A stretch of 34,555 bases of DNA from an uncultured Selenomonadaceae bacterium (GCA_905236725.1 CAJOCT010000010.1:1-34555); one strand, 5' to 3'; positions 16,925 to 26,064 are shown, counted from the stretch's first letter. Notes: a model not told the origin generated them from the sequence alone. Made by a program: numbers and translations.

Positions 16925-17755
16925 TCAACAGTTGCCGGTATAAACGAAATTCAAAAAATTTCGTGCAACTTCCGCCAGCCGATAAACTTTTTTAACGTCG
17001 GTTGCGGGGCGATCCAAAATTTTATAACGCGGAAAAAATCTGCTTACGTGCAGGGGAATATTTTTTGAAATGCTTGCAAGCCATTTCGCTTCTTGAATCA
17101 TATCGGCTTCGGAGTCGTTCATTTGCGGCACGATTAAACTTGTAACTTCGACGTGGCAACTTTCGGCGGAAGTTTTAATTGTATTTTTGACGGTCTCAAA
17201 ATCTCCGCCGAGTTCGTCATAAATTTTTTGACTGAAACCTTTTAAATCGATATTCATTGCGTCAATCAGCGGCAGAATTTTTTTCAGTGCGCCGCCGGAA
17301 ATATTTCCGTTCGTAACGAGAACAGATTTCAAATTATTTTTTTTCAGAAGTTCGGAAGTGTCGCGGATAAATTCGTAACTTATGAAAGGTTCGTTGTAAG
17401 TGAAGGCGATTCCGATATTTTTTTTCGGAATGAGATCGACGGCGAGGTTGACGAGTTCTTCGGGAGAAAATTTTTTCGCGGGGAAAGTCGAATCAGCCAT
17501 CGAAATTTCAAAATTTTGGCAGAAGGGGCAATTTAAATTGCAACCGTAACTGCCTACGGACAAAATAAAACTTTTCGGGAAAAAATGATAGAGCGGTTTT
17601 TTTTCAATCGGATCGAGTGCAAGAGAAGTTATTTTGCCGTAATTCAGCGCGAAAATTTTTTCACCGTCATTAAATCTTGCGCGACACTTACCGATTTCCC
17701 CGACGTCAAGTTGACAATGGTGCGGACAAATTTCACAAACTTTTTTATTTGCCAA
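16925..17755 (-). CDS. AmrS-like radical SAM enzyme (AmmeMemoRadiSam family), short form
   Basis: 276 residues from the TTG at 17755, behind GGGAGGA; the frame is open to 17773 but those codons overlap the ribosome site. The radical SAM cluster motif is GCNLNCPFC (CxxxCxxC) in GSYGCNLNCPFCQNFEIS. An N-terminal cysteine group (CEICPHHC...GKC) and the segments FTYNEPFISYEF, VTNGNISGGAL, MNIDLKGF and HVSRFFPRYK are typical of the AmmeMemoRadiSam radical SAM enzyme. It stops at FVYTGNC, where many relatives continue with a cysteine-containing tail. The usual Memo and AMMECR1 partners are not in the window. The reaction of this family is not established. Confidence 0.85.
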   Translation of the reverse strand: MANKKVCEICPHHCQLDVGEIGKCRARFNDGEKIFALNYGKITSLALDPIEKKPLYHFFPKSFILSVGSYGCNLNCPFCQNFEISMADSTFPAKKFSPEELVNLAVDLIPKKNIGIAFTYNEPFISYEFIRDTSELLKKNNLKSVLVTNGNISGGALKKILPLIDAMNIDLKGFSQKIYDELGGDFETVKNTIKTSAESCHVEVTSLIVPQMNDSEADMIQEAKWLASISKNIPLHVSRFFPRYKILDRPATDVKKVYRLAEVARNFLNFVYTGNC

Positions 17756-17818
17756 AAAAAATTCCTCCCGCAAATTTATTTTTGAAAAAATATGTGTTTA
17801 AAAAACTAAATTGTTGAA

Positions 17819-17925
17819 CCGGCGCGCACGGACGCGCGCACCTGCCCGCCCAGTGAGCGTGATGCGAACGAAGCGGGCGAGTTTTCTTTTGCTTACTTTT
17901 CTTTGGCGGCTCAAAGAAAAGTAAG
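17819..17925 (+). repeat. Dispersed three-hairpin intergenic element, copy 1
   Basis: Three successive hairpins: GCGCGC (17822-17827) with 17834-17839; GCCCGC (17844-17849) with GCGGGC (17873-17878); and a perfect 14-bp stem CTTACTTTTCTTTG (17892-17905) with 17912-17925. The second copy is at 30159-30265, in the same orientation. It lies upstream of the AmrS-like gene in the ~320-base gap between that gene and atpC; apart from this element and the atpC terminator the gap holds no gene that I can see. Confidence 0.8.
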
Positions 17926-18025
17926 TTCCAACATCTTTTTACTTTAAAAGCCGTTTGTCGAAAAAACTACTCCTTAAGCACAAGCCTAAAAAAATATTAT
18001 CATAAGCATTTTTACATTGCAAATT

Positions 18026-18061
18026 AAAAAATCCCGGCGGTAAAAAAAATCGTCGGGATTT
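18026..18061 (-). terminator. Terminator of the ATP synthase operon
   Basis: AATCCCGGCG (18030-18039) pairs with CGTCGGGATT (18051-18060), one wobble; on the minus strand the stem is followed by TTTTT. Lies 20 bases beyond the atpC stop. Confidence 0.8.
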
Positions 18062-18078
18062 TCGTTAAAAAAATTTTT

Positions 18079-18504
18079 TCAATTCATCAAAGCATTTTTC
18101 ACGAGCAGGCGAGCCTTTGCCCTTGCAAGTGCTCTGTTGGCGCGGTCGATGTCAATCAGCGTTTCTTTCGTCGTCTGCTTGTATTGAGCGATTCTTTCTT
18201 CCGCGCGTTGTTTGGCCCTTTGAGCGCGTTCAACGTCGATATCTTCGGGAAGTTCCGCCGAATCCGCAAGGACGGTAATTTTTTCGGGCGTGACTTCCAT
18301 AAATCCGCCGCCGAGTGCAACTAAATTTTCTCCGCCGTCCATTTTTATTTTCATGGCGTGCGGCAAAAGTTCCGTCAAAAGGTTTGCATGGCGCGGCAAA
18401 ATTCCGAGTTCACCCGCAGTCGAACGAACGATTAACATATTGATGTCTTTTGAAAAAATTTCGCCTTTATCGGGGCTGACAATATCAAGTCGGATTGTTG
18501 CCAT
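18079..18504 (-). CDS. atpC: ATP synthase F1 epsilon subunit
   Basis: 141 residues. The N-terminal beta-sandwich (MATIRLDIVSPDKGEIFSKD, then GELGILPRHANLLTEL and the GGFMEVTPEKITVLADSAE strand) and the two C-terminal helices (ERAQRAKQRAEERIAQ, ANRALARAKARLLV) are those of epsilon, which joins gamma to the c-ring and can inhibit ATP hydrolysis. It starts 3 bases after the end of atpD and is the last gene of the operon, followed by a terminator. Confidence 0.96.
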   Translation of the reverse strand: MATIRLDIVSPDKGEIFSKDINMLIVRSTAGELGILPRHANLLTELLPHAMKIKMDGGENLVALGGGFMEVTPEKITVLADSAELPEDIDVERAQRAKQRAEERIAQYKQTTKETLIDIDRANRALARAKARLLVKNALMN

Positions 18505-18507
18505 TTA

Positions 18508-19968
<1,461 letters not shown>

Positions 19969-20343
19969 CTAGTTTTTGGCGAGTGTTTGAGTCAATTTTC
20001 TAATCAATACATTCAGCATTTTGCCGACTTCATTGCAAAGACCTACAGAAACGGAAATCTCGCTTTCGTCTACATAGCCGATTCTTACACAAAGTTGCAA
20101 CTGAGTTTCGAGTTCGCTTTGTGAACCGCGAGCAATGGCGAGAAATTTTATAAACTCTCGGGTTGAATTTCTGCCTTGACCCTCGGCAATATTTGAAGGT
20201 ATAGAAACAACTGTACGGCGCATTTGATCTGAAAGTGCGTAAGTCTCCGTTTTCGGCAGAATTTTTACAAGTCTGTAAATCTCAACCGCCAAGTCCATCG
20301 ATTTTTGCCAAACCGTAAATTCCTTGTAACTTCGTAAAGTCAT
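19969..20343 (-). CDS. Four-helix-bundle protein (S23 / 23S rRNA intervening-sequence protein family)
   Basis: 124 residues. The family signature is unmistakable: EFTVWQKSMDLAVEIYRL (helix 1), LSDQMRRTVVSIPSNIAEGQ (helix 2), REFIKFLAIARGSQSELETQ (helix 3), then an amphipathic C-terminal helix with NEVGKMLNVLIRKL. Relatives are encoded in intervening sequences of 23S rRNA genes, and the same fold is used by the accessory protein bAvd of diversity-generating retroelements, where it forms a basic nucleic-acid-binding pentamer. Here the gene is inserted between atpG and atpD, read in the operon direction with its own AAAGGA site, and bounded on both sides by inverted 8-base repeat arrays. No reverse transcriptase is nearby. 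It behaves as a small insertion; its function here is unknown. Confidence 0.9.
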   Translation of the reverse strand: MTLRSYKEFTVWQKSMDLAVEIYRLVKILPKTETYALSDQMRRTVVSIPSNIAEGQGRNSTREFIKFLAIARGSQSELETQLQLCVRIGYVDESEISVSVGLCNEVGKMLNVLIRKLTQTLAKN

Positions 20344-20358
20344 AAAAATTCAATCCTT

Positions 20359-20392
20359 TGTCGATCTGATTAACTGTCGATCTGTCGATCTA
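20359..20392 (-). repeat. 8-base repeat tract upstream of the four-helix-bundle gene, at the atpG stop
   Basis: On the plus strand the units read TGTCGATC, TGATTAAC, TGTCGATC, TGTCGATC, then TACTC. Read in the operon direction it begins inside the TAG stop of atpG (20390-20392) as TAGATCGACAGATCGACAG. Confidence 0.75.
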
Positions 20393-21499
20393 CTCAAGCG
20401 CATTCGCACCGCCGACAATTTCGTTGATTTCGTTGGTGATGCCGGCTTGACGAACTTTGTTATAGTAAAGATTGAGTTTGCCGACAAGTTCCTGCGCGTT
20501 ATCCGTCGCATTGCTCATTGCGTTCATTCGCGAACTGAGTTCACTTGCCGCCGCATGCAACATCGCGCCGTAAATTCTTGTGGCAAGTCTGCGCGGAAGA
20601 AAATCATTTAAAACAGAAACTGCGTCGGGTTCATAAATGTATTCTTCCTTCGTCGCAATATTTTCTGCAACATAGTCATCGGTGGTAATCGGCAGTAAAG
20701 TCACGTCGTCCGGCACGCAACTGATTGCGGAAACAAAGCGCGTATAAATCATGGTCACGTCGGTAATTTCTCCGCTCATGAAACGTTCGACGATTAAGTC
20801 GGCAATTTCCTTAGCGTATTGATAACTCGGACGCTCGCTTATTCCGTGATAGTGCTTGATGATGTTGTAACCGCGCTGTTGAAAATGACTTGTCGCCTTT
20901 CTGCCGACGGTGATAAGTTCAATTCCGTCGACATAGTCCGCGTCATGATATTCTTTCGCAACGGACAAATTCGCAGTCGATGGAGCAGACCCGCCGGTTT
21001 TCGGGCGTGAAGCACCCGTCGCGCTGACATGCCCTCTTGCCGCCCTCATCTGTCCTGTTTTCGGAGCTTCGCGAACGTCTTTTATCGCGTCGAAATTTTT
21101 CTTGTGGAAATTTTCTTCAGTTGCGTCCTTTGAATCATCGGGCGAACCGTCATATTCGATTGTGTCGTGAGCTTCTTTAAAAACGTTGCTGGAATACGCA
21201 CCCGCAAGACCTTTGTCGGACGCAATGACGAGGAATAAAAATTTGCCGTTACCGTGCTGTTCTTCCTCAATCATCTGTTTTCGCGTCATGATGAACGGGC
21301 TTTTATCTTCCTGCCCGTGCATTTGCGTCATAAGTCGGCGAATAATATCGCGAGTTTTATCGACGTAAGGCAGGTTATTTAAAAGTGCGTCGCGAGCCGC
21401 GTTGAATCTTGATCTGGCGATCATGTCCATTGCGTTGGTGATTTTTTGAATGTTTTTGACGCTTTTAATGCGTCGGCGGATATTTTGTAAATTTGCCAT
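20390..21499 (-). CDS. atpG: ATP synthase F1 gamma subunit with a ~70-residue insertion
   Basis: 369 residues, against about 285-295 for typical gamma. The coiled-coil ends are normal: MANLQNIRRRIKSVKNIQKI with TNAMDMIARSRF at the start, and YGAMLHAAASELSSRMNAMS and ITNEINEIVGGANALE at the end. The Rossmann-like core begins FLFLVIASDKGLAGAYSSN (res. 87-105) and resumes at VDGIELITVGRK (190-201). Between them, residues ~115-188 form an extra segment absent from, for example, Bacillus gamma. It is acidic at first (DGSPDDSKDATEE) and then Gly/Ser/Ala/Thr/Arg-rich and probably disordered, with PKTG repeated 20 residues apart. The insert lies in an outward loop, not in the rotor shaft, so the subunit can still be functional. 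Confidence 0.93.
   Translation of the reverse strand: MANLQNIRRRIKSVKNIQKITNAMDMIARSRFNAARDALLNNLPYVDKTRDIIRRLMTQMHGQEDKSPFIMTRKQMIEEEQHGNGKFLFLVIASDKGLAGAYSSNVFKEAHDTIEYDGSPDDSKDATEENFHKKNFDAIKDVREAPKTGQMRAARGHVSATGASRPKTGGSAPSTANLSVAKEYHDADYVDGIELITVGRKATSHFQQRGYNIIKHYHGISERPSYQYAKEIADLIVERFMSGEITDVTMIYTRFVSAISCVPDDVTLLPITTDDYVAENIATKEEYIYEPDAVSVLNDFLPRRLATRIYGAMLHAAASELSSRMNAMSNATDNAQELVGKLNLYYNKVRQAGITNEINEIVGGANALE
20951..21070 (-). other. Atypical-codon insert inside atpG (core of the gamma insertion)
   Basis: Encodes residues 144-183 of gamma (EAPKTG to LSVAKE). It uses AGG, AGA, GGG, CAT and CCA, codons that look scarce in the surrounding atp genes. An 8-base direct repeat GTTTTCGG occurs at 20997 and 21057, exactly 60 bases (20 codons) apart, and an imperfect CGGGCG...CACCCG hairpin lies at 21002-21018. 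The length is a multiple of three, so the frame is kept. Confidence 0.6.
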
Positions 21500-21511
21500 T
21501 TACTCCACCGC

Positions 21512-23035
21512 CTATTCCGCAACTTTATAAGTGACTGTTTCCTTAAATTCCGTGATAGCCGCTTTAATTTGATTTTCAAGAGCGTCATCAAGTTTTTTCT
21601 GTTCAGCGATTTTCTTGCCGATGTCGGGATGGTTGCTGTGCATAAATTTAAGAAAATCGTTGTGGAAAGTGACGACCTTATCGACGGGAATATCTGCCAA
21701 AAATCCTCTGACAGCCGTGAAAATGGTCAAAACTTGATCTTCGACTGCAAGCGGCGAATATTGAGACTGTTTAAGAGTTTCGACCATTCGCGCACCTCTG
21801 TCGAGTTGTGCCTTCGTCGCTTTATCCAAGTCCGAGCCGAATTGAGCAAATGCCGCAAGTTCACGATACTGGGCAAGGTCAAGGCGCATTGTACCCGCAA
21901 CCTGTTTCATAGCTTTAATCTGTGCACTTCCGCCGACGCGGGAGACTGAAAGACCGACGCTTATAGCGGGACGAATGCCTGAATAGAAAGAGTCTGTTTC
22001 AAGCATAATTTGTCCGTCCGTGATTGAGATAACGTTCGTCGGAATGTATGCGGAAACGTCACCCGCTTGAGTTTCGATAATCGGCAAAGCTGTAATCGAG
22101 CCTGCGCCGAGCCTGTCAGAAAGTTTTGCGGCACGTTCCAAAAGTCTTGAATGTAAATAGAAAACGTCGCCGGGATATGCCTCACGTCCGGGCGGTCTTC
22201 TAAGCAAAAGTGACATTGCACGATAAGCCGCCGCATGTTTCGTCAAGTCGTCGTAAATGCAAAGGCAATGACCGTGTTTTTCATACATAAAATATTCAGC
22301 CATTGCAACGCCTGCGTACGGTGCGAGATATTGGAGCGGAGCAGAATCCGCAGCAGTCGCCGCAACAACGATTGAATATTCCATTGCGCCGTGATCTTCG
22401 AGAGTTTTCACGACGCGGGCAACCGTCGACGCCTTTTGACCGATTGCAACGTAAACGCAGATACAATTTTGTCCCTTCTGATTGATAATCGTGTCGATTG
22501 CGATAGCGGATTTACCGATACCGCGGTCACCGATAATCAACTCACGCTGTCCGCGTCCGATAGGAACAAGTGCGTCGATAGCTTTTAACCCTGTTTGCAA
22601 CGGCTCATGAACAGATTTTCTGTCCGCAATGCCGGGAGCTTTAAACTCAACAGGTCTTGATTGAGTTGTTTCGATGGGTCCTTTGCCGTCGATGGGACGA
22701 CCGAGAGCGTCGACAACGCGCCCGATCATATTTTCTCCGACGGGAACCTGCATAATTTTTGCCGTGCGTTTAACAGTCGCGCCCTCTTTAATTTCATTGT
22801 CACGACCGAGAATAACCGCACCGACGTTATCCTGCTCCAAGTTCAAGACCAGACCGAAAATATCGTCGCCAAAGTCCAAAAGTTCGCCCGCCATAGCTTT
22901 ATCCAGTCCGTGAATGTGCGCTATGCCGTCGCCGACCTCTATGACCGTACCGACTTCGTCAACATTTAAATCGACGTTGTAATTTTTAATCTGACTCTTG
23001 ATTATGGCAGTAATTTCATCAGGATTTATTTTCAT
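21512..23035 (-). CDS. atpA: ATP synthase F1 alpha subunit
   Basis: 507 residues. Motifs are [20 protein letters not shown] in the N-terminal barrel, the nucleotide-binding loop [13 protein letters not shown] (about residues 169-181), [27 protein letters not shown] and [19 protein letters not shown]. The P-loop fits GxxxxGK(S/T), but the usual GDRQTGKT reads GDRGIGKS. Alpha carries the non-catalytic nucleotide sites. The ATG at 23035 is preceded by GAGGTGAAG. It lies 12 bases upstream of atpG; the gene before it in the operon is not atpH but an inserted secreted-protein gene. Confidence 0.97.
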   Translation of the reverse strand: MKINPDEITAIIKSQIKNYNVDLNVDEVGTVIEVGDGIAHIHGLDKAMAGELLDFGDDIFGLVLNLEQDNVGAVILGRDNEIKEGATVKRTAKIMQVPVGENMIGRVVDALGRPIDGKGPIETTQSRPVEFKAPGIADRKSVHEPLQTGLKAIDALVPIGRGQRELIIGDRGIGKSAIAIDTIINQKGQNCICVYVAIGQKASTVARVVKTLEDHGAMEYSIVVAATAADSAPLQYLAPYAGVAMAEYFMYEKHGHCLCIYDDLTKHAAAYRAMSLLLRRPPGREAYPGDVFYLHSRLLERAAKLSDRLGAGSITALPIIETQAGDVSAYIPTNVISITDGQIMLETDSFYSGIRPAISVGLSVSRVGGSAQIKAMKQVAGTMRLDLAQYRELAAFAQFGSDLDKATKAQLDRGARMVETLKQSQYSPLAVEDQVLTIFTAVRGFLADIPVDKVVTFHNDFLKFMHSNHPDIGKKIAEQKKLDDALENQIKAAITEFKETVTYKVAE

Positions 23036-23074
23036 GTCTTTTACTTCACCTCTGATATTAGAGTCGAGAAAGTT

Positions 23075-23458
23075 TTAATCCGTCATACGAAGAACTTTTC
23101 CAACATTTATTCCAAGATAATTCAAGCAGTAAACACAAACTTTTTGCGTAACAATATCGCTGTGAATCCAGTCATTATGTTTTGCGCCGTCGATTGAATA
23201 ACGAGAGTAACCCTCCGTCAATTCAAAATGATAATCGTGGATGCCTTCGAGTTCGGGAGTTTCGCCCTGCTTGACATTTTTTACTTTAACGTCAATCAGA
23301 ATATGACCGGGCCGACTGTTATCGACGGCAGTTTCATTCATAACGAAATATTCAATGCCGCCCTTTGCATAAACCCAAGCATCTTGCGCGAAAACTTTTG
23401 ACTGAAAAGTTATGAACGTTGCGAGAATACACAGCGAAAGCAAAATTTTTTTCAGCAT
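23075..23458 (-). CDS. Small secreted protein of unknown function, inserted between atpH and atpA
   Basis: 127 residues from the ATG at 23458 (MLKKILLSLCILATF), behind GGTGAAC; an in-frame GTG lies at 23467. A signal peptide with a probable cleavage after KVFA (about residue 25) predicts export of a ~100-residue protein. The mature part is beta-rich: AWVYAKGGIEYFVMNETAV, HILIDVKVKNVKQGE, DYHFELTEGYSRYSID, ending VGKVLRMTD, with a CVYC pair near the end. I do not recognise the family. It is in the operon direction, 12 bases after atpH, so it would be co-transcribed with the ATP synthase genes although it must act outside the cytoplasm. Confidence 0.75.
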   Translation of the reverse strand: MLKKILLSLCILATFITFQSKVFAQDAWVYAKGGIEYFVMNETAVDNSRPGHILIDVKVKNVKQGETPELEGIHDYHFELTEGYSRYSIDGAKHNDWIHSDIVTQKVCVYCLNYLGINVGKVLRMTD

Positions 23459-23470
23459 AAAGTTCACCGT

Positions 23471-24013
23471 TTACGCCTTAACCGTCATGGAACTTTTGAG
23501 ATTTTTCAAACGACCTGCGGCAGAGCCGTCAATTCGTTTGTCTCCGATTGTTACAATAAGTCCGCCTAAAATAGATTTATCCTCGTGCTTGCGAATGCGG
23601 ATTTTTTTCTCCGTCAAACTCGCAAGTTTTTTACTTAGAAGATTTTCCTGTTGCTTGGTGAGCGGAAAAGCTGAAGTGACATCGGCGATTAAAATTCCCT
23701 GCGCCTTATTTTTCAGCGCGGTGAAAATTTCGTAAATCGCGGAAAAAATGCCGATTCTGCTTTTATCGACCAGCAACATCAAAAAATTCATAACGGTTTC
23801 CGAAACTTCTTTTTTTAGAGCCTTCGTGAGCAAATCTTTTTTCGCTTTGTGCGGGACGAGCGGATTTTGGAAAAATTTGACGGCTTCGGGGACGCTGAAA
23901 ACATCTTCCGCGACCTTGTTCAAGTCTTTGTCATAAGCGTCAAGTTTTCTTTCGTCCTGCGCGATTTCAAAAATTGCCCGTGCGTATTTGTTGGCAAGCT
24001 GAATATTTAACAT
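23471..24013 (-). CDS. atpH: ATP synthase F1 delta subunit (OSCP-like)
   Basis: 180 residues, normal for the family. An N-terminal six-helix bundle (NIQLANKYARAIFEIAQDER, then VAEDVFSVPEAVKFFQNPLV) and the conserved C-terminal part VTSAFPLTKQQENLLSKKL and KSILGGLIVTIGDKRIDGS identify delta, which ties the peripheral stalk (b subunits) to the top of F1. It starts 12 bases after atpF. Confidence 0.95.
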   Translation of the reverse strand: MLNIQLANKYARAIFEIAQDERKLDAYDKDLNKVAEDVFSVPEAVKFFQNPLVPHKAKKDLLTKALKKEVSETVMNFLMLLVDKSRIGIFSAIYEIFTALKNKAQGILIADVTSAFPLTKQQENLLSKKLASLTEKKIRIRKHEDKSILGGLIVTIGDKRIDGSAAGRLKNLKSSMTVKA

Positions 24014-24025
24014 TTAGCCCGCCTC

Positions 24026-24526
24026 CTACTTCACATCTTCCAGCATATCTTTATCGAGATTGGCGATAAAATCGCTGACAAGTTTATCGTTTTCTTTCGT
24101 GCCGAGATTTTTCGCGACGATTTTTTCAGCCGCCGCCAAACTCAAGGTAACAATTTCGGATTTCATTTGTTCAAAAGCCCGATTGCGCTCGTTTTGAATT
24201 TCTTCCTGCGCAGTTTGTTTCATTTTGTCGATTTCGCGTTTAGTTTCGGCGACAAGTGCTTCGCGCTCCTGTCTTGCGGTGATTTCGGCTTTATCGACAA
24301 TATCTTGAGCTTTTTTGTGGGCTTCGGCAAGTTGAAGTTTGTATTGTTCCAAAGTTTTTTCGGCAGCTTTTTTATCCGCCTCGGCTTTTTCGATAGAATT
24401 TTTTATGCTGTCTGAACGCTGTTGAAGAAGTCTCGCAACCGGCTTGTATGCCAACGCGCGCAGAATTGCCGCCAAAATTAAAAAGTTCAGCACTTGCGCG
24501 ATCATTGTTGCGTTAATTTCTATCAA
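24026..24526 (-). CDS. atpF: ATP synthase Fo subunit b
   Basis: 166 residues. One N-terminal membrane helix (MIEINATMIAQVLNFLILAAIL, ~5-25) is followed by a long charged coiled coil (KAEADKKAAEKTLEQYKLQL onward) and the delta-binding end (FIANLDKDMLEDVK). It forms the peripheral stalk as a dimer. It follows a repeat-rich spacer of about 95 bases after atpE. Confidence 0.95.
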   Translation of the reverse strand: MIEINATMIAQVLNFLILAAILRALAYKPVARLLQQRSDSIKNSIEKAEADKKAAEKTLEQYKLQLAEAHKKAQDIVDKAEITARQEREALVAETKREIDKMKQTAQEEIQNERNRAFEQMKSEIVTLSLAAAEKIVAKNLGTKENDKLVSDFIANLDKDMLEDVK

Positions 24527-24544
24527 AGAAAATTCCCCCCTTTT

Positions 24545-24620
24545 CAGATGGGCAGATCGGTAGTGAATAGATCGGTAGAAAAAAACTATCGATCTATCGA
24601 TCTGTCGATCTACTGATCTA
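24545..24620 (-). repeat. 8-base repeat hairpin between atpE and atpF
   Basis: On the plus strand the right half reads TATCGATC, TATCGATC, TGTCGATC, TACTGATC, TACT. The left half (24545-24578) contains the complementary units AGATCGGTAG and ATAGATCGGTAG. The two halves form an imperfect long hairpin around A7. It begins at the atpE stop codon (24621-24623) and uses the same units as the arrays flanking the four-helix-bundle gene, but contains no gene. Confidence 0.75.
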
Positions 24621-24872
24621 CTATCCGATGAGCGGATTGGCGTAGAGCATAATCAACGCGACAACTGCGGCGATAATTGCCATAGCTTCGATCAAGCCGA
24701 CGGAAATAAGAGTGTTGGTGAAAAGAGTTCCCTGCGCTTCAGGTTGACGAGTGATGCCGTCGATAAATTTGCTTGTGACAAGACCGTCACCCAAGCCCGC
24801 GCCGATTGCTGCGAGTCCCATACAAATGCCTGCACCGATAAGAGCTGCCGCTACCATAATTGCCTGTTCCAT
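24621..24872 (-). CDS. atpE: ATP synthase Fo subunit c
   Basis: 83 residues, two membrane helices with a polar loop (ITRQPEAQGTL). The glycine-rich first helix is GLAAIGAGLGDGL. The ion-binding carboxylate is Glu62 in GLIEAMAII. The residues that make sodium-binding rings (Gln in helix 1; Ser/Thr directly after the Glu) are absent (Leu27; Ala63, Met64), so proton coupling is inferred. The stop codon abuts the 8-base repeat hairpin. Confidence 0.95.
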   Translation of the reverse strand: MEQAIMVAAALIGAGICMGLAAIGAGLGDGLVTSKFIDGITRQPEAQGTLFTNTLISVGLIEAMAIIAAVVALIMLYANPLIG

Positions 24873-24985
24873 TAAAAAATACCTCCCAATAAAATCAGTT
24901 AAAAATTTTTAGTTTGAAGACTTATGAAAATCTTCGTTGAAAGTAAATTTTTCAAATGCGCCGAAAAAAATTCCGGCACAAATTT

Positions 24986-25648
24986 TTACTCCTTAACCGC
25001 ATTGCCCAAATAAGCCATACTCAACATCGTGAAAATAACCGCGTGAACACAGCTGATAAAAATACTGAACGCCAACCAGACAACGGACGGAATCGGCATC
25101 CAAATCGGGATTAAGTGGAGTAAAACGATAATTAAAATTTCGCCCGCGAGAATGTTGCCGAATAGACGAAAAGCCAGCGTTATCGGCTTTGCAATCTCTT
25201 CGATCATGTTGATTACCACGAACGGCGCAAACGGCTGGAAAAAATGCGCGATGTAGTGCGTGCCTTTGAAGTACAAGCCGAAAAAATGCACCATACACAC
25301 CACCAAGAGCGCAAGTCCCAAAGTCGTGTTCAAGTCATTTGTCGGCGACGCCATAAACGGTATCAATCCGAGCAAATTACTTGTCAGCAAAAATAAAAAC
25401 AGCGACACGATAAACGGCTCAAACATTTTTCCGCGTCTGCCCATCATGTTGTTTATTTGACCTTGCAACCAAACGACGACAATTTCAATAAAATTTTGCC
25501 AGCCGGTCGGAATAACTTTTAAACTTCTCACGGCGAGACCCGCAACGACGATTACAATAAACATCGCCAACCAAGTCATGCAAATAGTTTCAACGTTGAA
25601 AGTCAGCCCCATAAAATTTACTGTTTCGCGGACTCCGATATGTTCCAT
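24986..25648 (-). CDS. atpB: ATP synthase Fo subunit a
   Basis: 220 residues with five or six membrane helices. The essential arginine is in ITLAFRLFGNILAGEIL (about residue 160), next to the half-channels that pass ions to the c-ring. Other family features are WQNFIEIVVVWLQGQI, LLGLIPFMASPTNDLN and the C-terminal FISCVHAVIFTMLSMAYL. AGGAGGTG precedes the ATG. The 113-base gap to atpE holds small inverted repeats (a GCCGGA...TTCGGC and a GAAGA...TCTTC stem) that may affect the high expression atpE needs. Confidence 0.95.
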   Translation of the reverse strand: MEHIGVRETVNFMGLTFNVETICMTWLAMFIVIVVAGLAVRSLKVIPTGWQNFIEIVVVWLQGQINNMMGRRGKMFEPFIVSLFLFLLTSNLLGLIPFMASPTNDLNTTLGLALLVVCMVHFFGLYFKGTHYIAHFFQPFAPFVVINMIEEIAKPITLAFRLFGNILAGEILIIVLLHLIPIWMPIPSVVWLAFSIFISCVHAVIFTMLSMAYLGNAVKE

Positions 25649-25692
25649 ACATTCACCTCCTTTAAAAACTTTTTAACGCCTGAAAATATTTT

Positions 25693-26064
25693 TTATAAAC
25701 TCCTCCTCCCGTGATAAATCAAAGCTCCGAGCGCAGTCACATAAAAAGCAATAAAACATACCGACGTTGACAAAAAAAGCTCCGTCGATATGCGCGCCGC
25801 AACTGCCAAAACTATAAAAACCATCGCCAGCCGCAACAAAAGACCAATCAGCATAACTTTTTTTGCTTGAGCGGAATTTCTTTTTGCCGCCGCTTCTAAC
25901 CTTGCCGCGCCTGAGACAAACCAAAAAAAAGTCAATAACGCGCCGATTAAAACCGAACCGCACAAAAAAAATTGCCCGTTAGAAATTAACTGTATGATCA
26001 TAATCGCGGCGACTGCCAGGAAAATTTTACAGCTCCGCCCGAAAGTAACTATTACTTGTTTCAT
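25693..26064 (-). CDS. atpI: ATP synthase accessory protein I (AtpI-like)
   Basis: 123 residues from the ATG at 26064; an in-frame TTG at 26103 would add 13 basic residues, and neither has a good ribosome site. Four membrane segments (about 12-30, 33-52, 72-90 and 95-115) and position at the head of the atp genes mark it as AtpI, thought to help assemble the c-ring. Sequence similarity in this family is low, so the call rests mainly on topology and location. Confidence 0.75.
   Translation of the reverse strand: MKQVIVTFGRSCKIFLAVAAIMIIQLISNGQFFLCGSVLIGALLTFFWFVSGAARLEAAAKRNSAQAKKVMLIGLLLRLAMVFIVLAVAARISTELFLSTSVCFIAFYVTALGALIYHGRRSL

Noticed and set aside
20990-21060. PKTG motifs in the atpG insert as sortase (LPxTG) signals
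   Set aside because: They are internal to a cytoplasmic protein, lack the Leu and the hydrophobic tail, and recur because of a 60-base duplication.
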